In this document: in pieces, positions 13,441 to 20,712 of the stretch | Layout: each line of letters opens with the position of its first letter | Numbering within the stretch: the first letter of the stretch is position 1 | Source of the DNA: JABIFK01 sp047619225 | GTDB lineage: Bacteria; Latescibacterota; UBA2968 | NCBI GenBank assembly: GCA_047619225.1 | Contig: JBLHJX010000029.1 | Coordinates: forward strand, 1 to 31,227 | Reading direction: 5' to 3' | DNA length: 31,227 nt | Notes under the pieces: generated by a model | What the model was told of the DNA's origin: nothing | Databases searched by the model: none | Seen by the model: the letters and a program-made list of their open reading frames with translations, nothing else | Position numbers and translations under genes: made by a program

Positions 13441-15239
13441 ATATGCGTTTACACTGGAAACTGATGCTTACTTATGTTTCGGTGGTTGTCATTGTTATGG
13501 CATCGGTACATGTATACTTGGATCAAGCAATACATACCTTTTTGGTTGATCATTTGACCGAAACGTTGGTGCGTGAGATGGGTTTGGCGCGTGCGGTGGT
13601 TACGGTAAAAGCGGTAAAGGCGGGTGCGTCTCTTGATCAATTGGCGGACGAATTGGGGCAGCAGTTGGGGGTACGTGTGACGATCGTTAATGGGCAAGGC
13701 AATGTGTTGGGTGATTCGGCTGTGCCAACACAGGGGCTTCAAGATTTGCAAAACCATGCCGATCGGCCAGAAATTCAGACGGCTTGGCGAGAAGGGCAAG
13801 GTTGGCGTGTGCGGTATAGTCAAACACTAGAGACGGATATGCTTTATGTGGCGGCAACTTTGCCAGGACTAATGGATGGACGCACGGTGTTGCGGCTAGC
13901 GATGCCCTTGCGTGCTGTGGGGCAAATGAAAAAACCTGTGTCACGGGCCATTTGGATGGCTTCTGGGTTAGGGCTTATGCTTGCGCTGTTGTTGGCCTAT
14001 GGCAGTTCGCGCTATGTGTCTCGGCCTATTGTTGAGATGACACATATTGCACGCGATGTGGCTTCAGGGGTTTATACAGAGCGGCATCCTGCGGGTGTCA
14101 CAAGCCAAGAGTTACGAGATTTGGCATCGGCATTGGACGAAATGCGTCGGCAAATTCAAGCGCGTATCGGACAGATTACACTTGAAAAATCGCGTTTGGA
14201 AGCTGTATTGACAAGCATTACAGAAAGCATTTTGGTGACTGAGCAAAGTGGGCGTGTGTCTATGGCAAACCGCGCTTTTGAGAAATTGTTTGCGATCACC
14301 CAAAATCCTGTGGGGCGTATGCCTATTGAGTTGGTGCGTCAACGGGAAGTGCAAGAGGCCATTGAACAGACTATGGAATCTGGGCAGGTTGTGTTTCTCG
14401 GCCTGACTTTGTCGGATGGATTAGAACGCTATTTAGATGTGCATGTTGCGCCTATTTTACAAGCGGGCACGTGTGTGGGCAGTGTGACGGTCTTTTATGA
14501 TATTACTGAGTTGCGCAGATTGGAACGCATACGGAAAGATTTTGTTGCCAATGTGTCTCACGAACTGCGCACGCCGCTGACCACCATTAAGGGGTGCGCG
14601 GCCACATTGGCCGATGGGGCGTTAAATGACAAAGAAGCGGCAAAGCGATTTGTAGATATGATTAACACCCATGCCGATCGATTACACGATTTGGTTGAGG
14701 ATATATTGGATTTGTCCCGTATGGAATCGGGCACATTGGTTGTCGCGTCTGAAATTTGCTCAGTTCAGGAGATGGTTGGGGCAGCGATTGAGCAGGTTAG
14801 ATCTCAGTCTCAAGAGAAAAACATTGATCTCCTCGTTTCATTGGATGATCCATTTCAGGTACGTTGTGATTTTAAACTGATTGAGCAAGCCTTGGTCAAT
14901 TTGTTAGATAATGCAGTAAAGTATACACCCCAAGGTGGAACGGTGCGTGTGGTGACAAGCTTGTTTTCACAAACAGATGGGGAAAACGGTGACGGCGGTG
15001 GGGGAAAACGCATTGCCATTGAAGTACAAGATACCGGCGTTGGTATTCCATTGGCATCGATATCCCGAATATTTGAGCGTTTTTATCGTGTGGACCAAGG
15101 CCGATCACGTGCTGTTGGTGGTACGGGGTTGGGGCTGTCTATTGTAAAGCATATTATGGAAGCCCATGGAGAGCGTGTCTATGTTGAAAGTGAGCAAGGG
15201 CGAGGCACAACATTTGGATTAACGCTACCTGTCGTTTAA
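13437..15239 (+). CDS. phoR: Phosphate sensor histidine kinase PhoR
   Basis: 600 aa membrane kinase. TM1 (about 8-28), a 140-residue extracytoplasmic domain (about 30-168), TM2 (about 171-190), HAMP (about 191-245), PAS (about 252-360), HisKA with phospho-acceptor His375 (FVANVSHELRTPLT), and HATPase_c follow in that order. The HATPase_c has an N box NLLDNAVKYTP (488-498), G1 DTGVGIP (532-538) and G2 GGTGLGLSIV (561-570). It has the PhoR/PnpS architecture with a PAS domain. The GTG start overlaps the phoB stop, with AGGGA 5 bases upstream; ATG 13443 is a near alternative. It autophosphorylates and transfers to PhoB when Pi is scarce, normally restrained through Pst and PhoU, both encoded downstream. 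A short Gly-rich insert (about 515-523) lies in the ATPase domain. Confidence 0.95.
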   Translation: MNMRLHWKLMLTYVSVVVIVMASVHVYLDQAIHTFLVDHLTETLVREMGLARAVVTVKAVKAGASLDQLADELGQQLGVRVTIVNGQGNVLGDSAVPTQGLQDLQNHADRPEIQTAWREGQGWRVRYSQTLETDMLYVAATLPGLMDGRTVLRLAMPLRAVGQMKKPVSRAIWMASGLGLMLALLLAYGSSRYVSRPIVEMTHIARDVASGVYTERHPAGVTSQELRDLASALDEMRRQIQARIGQITLEKSRLEAVLTSITESILVTEQSGRVSMANRAFEKLFAITQNPVGRMPIELVRQREVQEAIEQTMESGQVVFLGLTLSDGLERYLDVHVAPILQAGTCVGSVTVFYDITELRRLERIRKDFVANVSHELRTPLTTIKGCAATLADGALNDKEAAKRFVDMINTHADRLHDLVEDILDLSRMESGTLVVASEICSVQEMVGAAIEQVRSQSQEKNIDLLVSLDDPFQVRCDFKLIEQALVNLLDNAVKYTPQGGTVRVVTSLFSQTDGENGDGGGGKRIAIEVQDTGVGIPLASISRIFERFYRVDQGRSRAVGGTGLGLSIVKHIMEAHGERVYVESEQGRGTTFGLTLPVV

Positions 15240-15281
15240 GTTTTTGAGGTATATTTAGATAGACAAATTGGATACATTTAG

Positions 15282-15293
15282 AAGTGTACACTT
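15282..15293. other. 12-bp perfect palindrome in the phoR downstream region
   Basis: AAGTGTACACTT is a perfect palindrome directly followed by further Ts (15292-15297). It may be a protein-binding site or the weak end of the phoR transcript. The surrounding gap 15240-15531 is AT-rich, contains the 9-bp direct repeat GGTGTTCAT at 15352-15360 and 15371-15379, and shows no gene. Confidence 0.35.
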
Positions 15294-15463
15294 TTTTATA
15301 TACGCCTTTCAAGAAACCGGAATGCAATATAGGGACTTAGGTTTTTGTTCTGGTGTTCATTTTTTTACAAGGTGTTCATAAGATCGTAACAATGATATTG
15401 TATATTTTTAGGCATTAAATCGTATGAAAAATTTCACCTTGGGCATGGTTTTTGTCATTCTAT

Positions 15464-15492
15464 TTGACGAAACCAAATAGACCCGTTGATAT
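15464..15492 (+). promoter_or_regulatory. Predicted promoter of the glycogen-binding-domain gene, with one Pho half-site
   Basis: TTGACG (15464-15469), 17 bp, then TGATAT (15487-15492) form a reasonable sigma70-type promoter about 40 bp before the start codon. A single strong Pho-type unit TTGTCAT lies at 15452-15458. The expected next unit, at 15463-15469, reads TTTGACG and is degenerate, so Pho control is uncertain. Confidence 0.45.
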
Positions 15493-15531
15493 CTCTTTTG
15501 AGACAAACAGTCTAATAGAGGGAGTATGGAT

Positions 15532-15819
15532 ATGCCTCGAAAAAATGGTCGGAAGGAGCCCTCTCGGCGACGTGTTGGTTTTAAATTTTGCGCACCCGGT
15601 GCCAAAAAAGTACACTTGGTTGGTACTTTTAATAATTGGGATACATCTGCGCGTGTTTTGCGGCGTGATGCCAAAGACATTTGGAAAACAAGCATGTTGC
15701 TGGCACCTGGCACCTATGAATATCGTTATGTGGTTGATGGTGAGTGGGAGAATGATCCAGAAGTAGAACAAATTCCCAATGCGTTCGGGAAAAAGAATTG
15801 TTTGATCACTGTGATGTAA
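15532..15819 (+). CDS. Stand-alone glycogen-binding (AMPK-beta/CBM48-like) domain protein
   Basis: 95 aa consisting almost only of an early-set/AMPK1 glycogen-binding domain. Motifs are FCAPGAKKVHLVGTFNNWD (19-37), Trp51, APGTYEYRYVVDGEW (58-72) and NDPE. In the family Trp36 and Trp51 line the alpha-glucan binding groove. No enzyme domain is attached. The basic N-terminus (PRKNGRKEPSRRR) suggests a cytoplasmic protein that may also contact polyanions. ATG 15532 is preferred over 15526 because GGAG lies 8 bases upstream of it but only 2 before the other. It sits between phoR and convergent ppk, hinting at a link between glycogen and polyphosphate storage, which is inference. Confidence 0.85.
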   Translation: MPRKNGRKEPSRRRVGFKFCAPGAKKVHLVGTFNNWDTSARVLRRDAKDIWKTSMLLAPGTYEYRYVVDGEWENDPEVEQIPNAFGKKNCLITVM

Positions 15820-15851
15820 ATGGATTGGGAGTAAGGGCTACGAGAAGGGGA

Positions 15852-15881
15852 AAGCCGCAACAAAATGTTGCGGCTTTTTTT
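15852..15881 (+). terminator. Rho-independent terminator
   Basis: AAGCCGCAAC (15852-15861) pairs perfectly with GTTGCGGCTT (15867-15876) across AAAAT, followed by a T-run to 15881. It ends the glycogen-binding-domain gene. Confidence 0.93.
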
Positions 15882-15895
15882 ATGAAGGTGATGCA

Positions 15896-15924
15896 AAGGC
15901 CACCCCAATGGGGTGGCCTTTTTT
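15896..15924. terminator. Second hairpin terminator between convergent genes
   Basis: AAGGCCACCCC (15896-15906) pairs perfectly with GGGGTGGCCTT (15910-15920) with a 3-nt loop and a T-run on the + strand. On the minus strand only three Ts follow, so it may act weakly for ppk as well. With the previous hairpin it insulates the convergent transcription units. Confidence 0.88.
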
Positions 15925-15951
15925 CTTCGACAATATCCAAAACTGTTTTGT

Positions 15952-18105
15952 TTAATCTGCTGTGTTCACCGATGCTGTTTGTGTGGTTTTAGTTTGGGCC
16001 ACTTTATTTTCTGTTGCTGGTGGTGGGGCAAAGAAATTGGGAATGCTAATTTGTTCACCGTTTGCCAATTTCATTGAGACATCTTGTGAAGATATCTTAC
16101 GTGCGCCCTGTGGAATGACCATGCGCTGATGGCTACCATCGGGGAGGAGTTCGCGTGCTTTGACATTGTCGGACAGGCATATGCTGAGTATTTCGCTCCG
16201 AATGCGTTCTATGAGCTTGGGATCTTCAATTGGGCAAAGAATTTCGACGCGTCGCCGTAAATTACGCGGCATCCAATCGGCGCTGCCAATATATACTTCG
16301 GGCTGTCCTCCATTTTCAAAAGAAAAGATGCGGCTGTGTTCTAAGTAGCGCCCAATGATACTGATGACACGAATATTGTCACTTATGCCTTCAATGCCTG
16401 GGCGCAAGCAACAGATACCCCGCACAATCAGTGTGATCTGCACCCCGTGTTGAGAAGCCCGATAAAGTGTTCGGATCACTTCGGCATCTTGCAATGAGTT
16501 CATTTTTGCTACAATGCGTGCTGGGCGGCCTGCTTGGGCATGTTCTATCTCTCCTTCAATTTTTGCTATGATGCTGTCGACCATGTTATGTGGGGCTACG
16601 ATTATTTTGCGCAATTGGGGTTGGTCGGATTGTGTGGTGAGCAAATTGAAGACTTCAGCAACGTCGGTGGTGATGTCTTCCCGGGCAGTCATAAGCCCAA
16701 GGTCTGTATAAAAGCGAGCCGTAGAGGAATTGTAGTTGCCCGTGCCTATATGGGCATATCGTTTGAGGCCGTCATTTTCTCGGCGGATAACCATTGACAG
16801 TTTACAGTGGGTTTTGAGCCCTACCATACCATATACAACATACACCCCTGCATCTTGCAAGTGACGGGCCCAACGGATGTTGGTGGCTTCGTCAAAACGA
16901 GCTTTGAGTTCTACCACCACAGTGACTTCTTTACCGGCCTCGGCAGCACGAATGAGGGCATCGATGATGGGGGAATCTTCACTGGTGCGATAGAGGGTTT
17001 GTTTGATGGCCAAGATACCGGGGTCTTTGGCGGCGGCTTGCACAAATTGCACAACGGGATTAAATGAATCGTATGGGTGATGAAAGAGCAAATCGCGCTG
17101 GCGGATTTCCGAAAATAAAGTGTCGAGTTCTTCAACGGAATGATCGGCGGGGTGAAACGGGGGGTATTTGAGATCTGGCCGTGGAATGGCAGTGTAAAGC
17201 CCTAACAGACGGTTCAAATTGACGGGGCCGTTGACCAGATAGATCTGGTTTTCTTTGAGGTTGTAAATGGATTGTAGGCGTTTGACCAGCTGGGGGGCGG
17301 CGTCATATTCAATTTCCAAACGCACGGTATCGCCTTTGCGGCGATTTTGCAATTCGTCTTGAATGGCAATGAGGAGGTCGTCGGCTTCCTCTTCGTCTAA
17401 ATAAAGGTCGCTGTTGCGCGTGATGCGAAATGCGGCACTGTCGATAATGTGGTATCCTCGAAAGAGTTCGGGGATATGTGCCTGAACCAAATCGGCCAAA
17501 AAGACAAAGTCAATGCGCCGGGTTTCTTCTTCTCTGGGTAACCGTATCAGGCGTGGTAAAAGACGTGGCACTTGTACGATGCCCAATTGTACATCGCCAT
17601 TTTTATTTTTGAGTAAGACAGCTATGCAAAGGGCTTTGTTAATGACTCGTGGAAAGGGGTGGGCAGGGTTCACCGTAAGGGGTGTGAGCACCGGGTGGAG
17701 CTCGCGACGGCAATAGTCTTCGATGAAGGTTTTTTCTTGTCGACTGAGACGGTCTAAGGTGCGAATATGAATGTCTGCCCGTCGCAGGGCCGGGCGCAAT
17801 TCTTCATTCCAGCAGATATATTGCTCTTGGACCATTTGGTGCGCGGTTGTTGAGAGGGTTTGAAGCTGTTCTTCGGGCAAAAACCCATCTGGGCCGTAGT
17901 CTGAAAGGCCGGCTTCTACTTGTTGCAATAAACCCGATACTCTGATTTCGAAGAATTCGTCGAGGTTATTGGCAACGATGCCTAAGTATTTCACACGCTC
18001 AAGCAGTGGGTTTTTAGGGTCGCGGGCTTCTTGCAGCACACGCTGATTAAAATACAACCACGACAATTCGCGGTTGGTATATAATTTGGGATCTCTTAGG
18101 TTCAC
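15952..18105 (-). CDS. ppk: Polyphosphate kinase 1
   Basis: 717 aa, the usual PPK1 length. It reversibly polymerises the gamma-phosphate of ATP into polyphosphate. The four-domain PPK1 order is visible: an N-terminal helical domain starting at LRDPKLYTNRELSWLYFNQRVL, then head, and two phospholipase D-like catalytic domains. The autophosphorylated histidine is His452 (RYAHIGTGNYNSST), and the second conserved His590 lies in RYLEHSRIFSFENGG. YIGSADWMPRNLRRRVE is also intact. A GTG at 18105 is chosen because GGAG precedes it and because a TTGACT/TATTAT promoter lies just upstream. A longer TTG-initiated frame (18207) would begin before the predicted transcript start. The C-terminal 45 residues are a polar Thr/Ala-rich tail. 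It is the only complete minus-strand gene in the window. Confidence 0.96.
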   Translation of the reverse strand: MNLRDPKLYTNRELSWLYFNQRVLQEARDPKNPLLERVKYLGIVANNLDEFFEIRVSGLLQQVEAGLSDYGPDGFLPEEQLQTLSTTAHQMVQEQYICWNEELRPALRRADIHIRTLDRLSRQEKTFIEDYCRRELHPVLTPLTVNPAHPFPRVINKALCIAVLLKNKNGDVQLGIVQVPRLLPRLIRLPREEETRRIDFVFLADLVQAHIPELFRGYHIIDSAAFRITRNSDLYLDEEEADDLLIAIQDELQNRRKGDTVRLEIEYDAAPQLVKRLQSIYNLKENQIYLVNGPVNLNRLLGLYTAIPRPDLKYPPFHPADHSVEELDTLFSEIRQRDLLFHHPYDSFNPVVQFVQAAAKDPGILAIKQTLYRTSEDSPIIDALIRAAEAGKEVTVVVELKARFDEATNIRWARHLQDAGVYVVYGMVGLKTHCKLSMVIRRENDGLKRYAHIGTGNYNSSTARFYTDLGLMTAREDITTDVAEVFNLLTTQSDQPQLRKIIVAPHNMVDSIIAKIEGEIEHAQAGRPARIVAKMNSLQDAEVIRTLYRASQHGVQITLIVRGICCLRPGIEGISDNIRVISIIGRYLEHSRIFSFENGGQPEVYIGSADWMPRNLRRRVEILCPIEDPKLIERIRSEILSICLSDNVKARELLPDGSHQRMVIPQGARKISSQDVSMKLANGEQISIPNFFAPPPATENKVAQTKTTQTASVNTAD

Positions 18106-18178
18106 CGCCTGCTCCGAGGGAAAGTGCCTAAAGAGGCACGGTATGGGGCGATTGTTAGGTAACGCGCTAAAAATCAAT

Positions 18179-18207
18179 ATAATAACACTTAAAAAGCGTA
18201 GAGTCAA
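18179..18207 (-). promoter_or_regulatory. Predicted sigma70-type promoter of ppk
   Basis: On the minus strand TTGACT (18207-18202) and TATTAT (18184-18179) are separated by exactly 17 bp. Transcription would start near 18172, giving a leader of about 65 nt that contains a small hairpin (GTGCCT/AGGCAC, 18124-18139) just upstream of the ribosome binding site. The Pho units upstream point the other way, so ppk may be expressed constitutively. Confidence 0.65.
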
Positions 18208-18270
18208 GGGGCAAGCGTTGGACTACAACGCTGTAACTCGGCAGGTCGCTTATTTGAACAATGTCCCAAA

Positions 18271-18314
18271 TTGTAACCTAACTGTAACAATATTGCCACC
18301 GTTTTGTCACTGTT
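18271..18314 (+). promoter_or_regulatory. Pho box array upstream of porin (four 11-bp units)
   Basis: Four consecutive units, each 11 bp, read TTGTAACCTAA, CTGTAACAATA, TTGCCACCGTT and TTGTCACTGTT, with no extra base between them. The phase and core match PhoB sites. The last TTGTCA could serve as -35 with TATGGC at 18327-18332 (17-bp spacing). The unit orientation points toward the porin at 18403. Confidence 0.85.
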
Positions 18315-18402
18315 TTATGCGTTCTTTATGGCGTTGCTGTTAGGGGATTGTTTCAGGCGGTCTTAGAATATTGTAGATCAATAACTTTTGGGAGGAAGAG
18401 AC

Positions 18403-19365
18403 ATGTTACAAAAGGCGATGTTCATTGTGTTGGCATTGGGGATGTTGGTTGTAAATGGACAGTCTGAAGCGGCAGAGAGCAAGCTTAAGGGGGTTGCTTT
18501 TGCCGATTATTATTATTTTGCCAGGGGTACGAAGAAAAAAGAAAATGGGTTTCAATTTCGGCGCATCTATTTAACGTATGACTTGAAATGGGATGATGAC
18601 TTTTCGGGGCGCGTGCGTTTGGAAGCTGCGGATGGCGGATTTGGCAGTGGCAAAAAAATGGAGCCTTTTGTGAAGCATGCCTATTTGCGCTATCGCAAAA
18701 ATGGCAAAGCGTTGTATATGGGTTTGTCGGGCACACCGACTTGGAATGTGAGTGAAGCGGTTTGGGGGTATCGCTCGGTTCGTAAGACGATTATGGATTT
18801 GAATAAGATTGGGTCTTCGGCTGATATTGGGCTCGCATTTCATGGTCGACTGGACAGTGAAGGCAAAGTGAACACGCAAATTATGTTGGCCAATGGCACT
18901 GGACAGGCCTCTGAAGCTGATAACAACAAAAAAATATATGCGCTCTTGCATTTGAAGCCAGGTGCATTCCAGGCAACGGCCTATGCCGATTGGGAAAAAC
19001 GAGCTGGCAGCGAAGATCGGATGACCTGGGGTGGTTTTGTGGGAATAAAAAAAGATGGTTTTCATGGTGGAATCGAAGGGTTTTTGCAAAAGCGCAACAA
19101 CCCAGCAGGTGATGTGCAGCTTCGGGGCGTATCGGTATTTGGTGCGGGTGCGATGAATGATAGGACCAAAGCGTTTGGTCGGGTTGACTTTTTTGACCCA
19201 AACGACAATGCAGGCAATGATCGCACGCTTCACTTTATTGGGGGTTTGGACTTTGAACCCTCAAAAGATATTCACTTGATGCCAAATATATTGGTCACAT
19301 CGTTTCAGGCTACGGGTGTGGATAATGAAGTTTTGCCGCGTATGAGTTTGTATGTGAAGTTTTAA
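18403..19365 (+). CDS. Outer-membrane porin, probably phosphate-starvation induced
   Basis: 320 aa. The signal peptide is MLQKAMFIVLALGMLVVNGQ and following, with likely cleavage near residue 24. The rest alternates short hydrophobic and amphipathic stretches typical of a beta-barrel (for example FRRIYLTYDLKWDD, FSGRVRLEAAD, KHAYLRYRKNG) and ends in Phe (SLYVKF), the usual outer-membrane assembly signal. ATG 18403 follows GGGAGGA. A four-unit Pho box array lies directly upstream and pstS follows, so it likely forms a channel for phosphate or other anions into the periplasm, analogous in role to PhoE/OprP. Homology to those porins cannot be judged by eye. Lys/Arg-rich segments would suit anion selectivity. 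Confidence 0.8.
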   Translation: MLQKAMFIVLALGMLVVNGQSEAAESKLKGVAFADYYYFARGTKKKENGFQFRRIYLTYDLKWDDDFSGRVRLEAADGGFGSGKKMEPFVKHAYLRYRKNGKALYMGLSGTPTWNVSEAVWGYRSVRKTIMDLNKIGSSADIGLAFHGRLDSEGKVNTQIMLANGTGQASEADNNKKIYALLHLKPGAFQATAYADWEKRAGSEDRMTWGGFVGIKKDGFHGGIEGFLQKRNNPAGDVQLRGVSVFGAGAMNDRTKAFGRVDFFDPNDNAGNDRTLHFIGGLDFEPSKDIHLMPNILVTSFQATGVDNEVLPRMSLYVKF

Positions 19366-19460
19366 GAAAAGTCACAGGTCAAAACCTGAAGTATCAAAAG
19401 CTCTTAGACTCTGACCTGCGACGTGCAGGCTTTCGACCGACTTGTTCTTCTGGTATTTGT

Positions 19461-19504
19461 TTATAACGCAATTGTAAAGGTTTTGTCACACGACCGTAAC
19501 GGGG
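19461..19504 (+). promoter_or_regulatory. Pho box array upstream of pstS (four 11-bp units)
   Basis: Units TTATAACGCAA, TTGTAAAGGTT, TTGTCACACGA and CCGTAACGGGG follow one another with exact 11-bp phase. The outer two are weaker. The array lies 66 bp before the pstS start, where PhoB activation of the pst operon is expected. The gap 19366-19460 just before it holds two weak hairpins (CAGGT/ACCTG near 19376-19389, CCTGC/GCAGG near 19416-19430) without T-runs. Confidence 0.85.
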
Positions 19505-19570
19505 GGCGAGTAGTTTAGACGGAGTCGCTGGGTATTTACTTTTTACGTCGTGTAACAGAAGGGAGATTGA

Positions 19571-20542
19571 ATGTTGAAAATTATTCGTGCAAGTATTTGT
19601 TCTGCTGTTATTCTGGCTTCAGGAGTTGTTTTTGCGCAACAAATTGAGGTAGATGCGCGTATTCCTGTATACAAGAAAGTCAGTGGTATTTCGGGCAATG
19701 CCAGCAGCATTGGTTCTGATACGATGAACAATTTGATGGCGTTGTGGTTGGAGAGCTTTCGCAAGTATTATCCCAATGTAAAAATTCAAATTGAAGGCAA
19801 AGGTTCAAGTACCGCACCTCCCGCCTTGATTGAGGGGACGGCACAATTTGGTCCGATGTCGCGGCCCATGAAGGCGACGGAAGTGGACAAGTTTGAGAAG
19901 CAGTTTGGTTATCCGCCGACAATGTTGCGTACTTCTTTGGATGCTTTGGCGGTGTTTGTGAATAAAGACAATCCTATGAAGGGGCTCACATTGGCTCAGG
20001 TTGACGCGATCTTTTCAAAGACGCGCCGAGGAGAGTACAAAGAGAATGTTTCAACGTGGGGACAAGTGGGCTTGATGGGGGATTGGAAAAATGCGGGCAT
20101 TAGCTTGTATGGCCGCAACTCTGCTTCAGGCACATATGGTTTTTTCAAAGAACACGCCTTGTTTAAAGGGGATTATAAAGACGAAGTGAAAGAACAACCC
20201 GGCTCGGCCTCGGTGGTGCAGGGTGTGGGTGAAGATCGGTATGGCATTGGGTATAGTGGCATTGGATATAAAACTTCGGGTGTGCGTGTGGTGCCCCTTG
20301 CGTTGGAAGCGGGTGAGCCATTTCGGGAAGGAACACTGGAAAATGTGTTAGACGGTTCCTATCCTTTGGGACGGTTTTTGAGCCTGTATATAAACAAAGC
20401 GCCAGGTAAAACACTGGATCCTTTGGTGCGCGAGTTTGCAAAGTTTATTTTTTCTAAAGAAGGGCAAGAAATCGTGATCAAAGATGGTTATATGCCCGTT
20501 CCTTATGATGTGGTGAAAGAAGAGCTTGAGAAGCTGCAATAG
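19571..20542 (+). CDS. pstS: Phosphate-binding periplasmic protein PstS
   Basis: 323 aa. The signal peptide ends near residue 22 (VVFA then QQ) and there is no lipobox Cys. Ligand-contact segments of the PstS family are present: SIGSDTM (46-52), GKGSSTAP (77-84), MSRPM (96-100) and GRNSASGTYGFFKE (181-194). It delivers Pi to the PstC/PstA/PstB importer. The ATG follows GGGAG at 6 bases. Directly upstream is a four-unit Pho box array. The 170-bp gap to pstC contains a large hairpin that could reduce transcription of the downstream permease genes, as is common for binding protein genes. Confidence 0.96.
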   Translation: MLKIIRASICSAVILASGVVFAQQIEVDARIPVYKKVSGISGNASSIGSDTMNNLMALWLESFRKYYPNVKIQIEGKGSSTAPPALIEGTAQFGPMSRPMKATEVDKFEKQFGYPPTMLRTSLDALAVFVNKDNPMKGLTLAQVDAIFSKTRRGEYKENVSTWGQVGLMGDWKNAGISLYGRNSASGTYGFFKEHALFKGDYKDEVKEQPGSASVVQGVGEDRYGIGYSGIGYKTSGVRVVPLALEAGEPFREGTLENVLDGSYPLGRFLSLYINKAPGKTLDPLVREFAKFIFSKEGQEIVIKDGYMPVPYDVVKEELEKLQ

Positions 20543-20571
20543 GTTGGGTCATTCATTAGCTTTGTCATTCT

Positions 20572-20635
20572 TCGACGATAGACGATAGATTGAGGCGTTT
20601 TTTGCCATCGTCAACCGTCTATTGTCTATCGTCGA
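20572..20635. repeat. Long inverted repeat between pstS and pstC
   Basis: Arms 20572-20589 and 20618-20635 are 18 bp each and complementary except one position that gives a G-U pair in RNA; the loop is 28 nt. The left arm is internally repetitive (CGATAGA units). A second small hairpin GTGCC/GGCAC (20638-20651) follows. It lacks a T-run, so it may be an RNA-stabilising or dispersed palindromic element more than a terminator. Confidence 0.75.
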
Positions 20636-20712
20636 TGGTGCCCAAAGGCACAGGTCTTCCGTCAAAACGTCGGGTGGACTCCTTTATTCTACTATGTTGG
20701 GATTCATTTTTT

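Noticed and set aside
15352..15390. Pho box made of the GGTGTTCAT repeats and CGTAACA
   Set aside because: Spacing is 19 and 12 bp, out of phase with PhoB units.
18106..18207. Hydrophobic N-terminal extension of polyphosphate kinase from a TTG
   Set aside because: It overlaps the predicted promoter, and PPK1 is cytoplasmic and normally begins near the LRDPKLY region.
20548..20570. Pho box before pstC (two GTCATTC copies)
   Set aside because: The copies are 16 bp apart, not the required 11.
20590..20712. 41-residue N-terminal extension of PstC
   Set aside because: It starts in the loop of the intergenic palindrome without a ribosome binding site.
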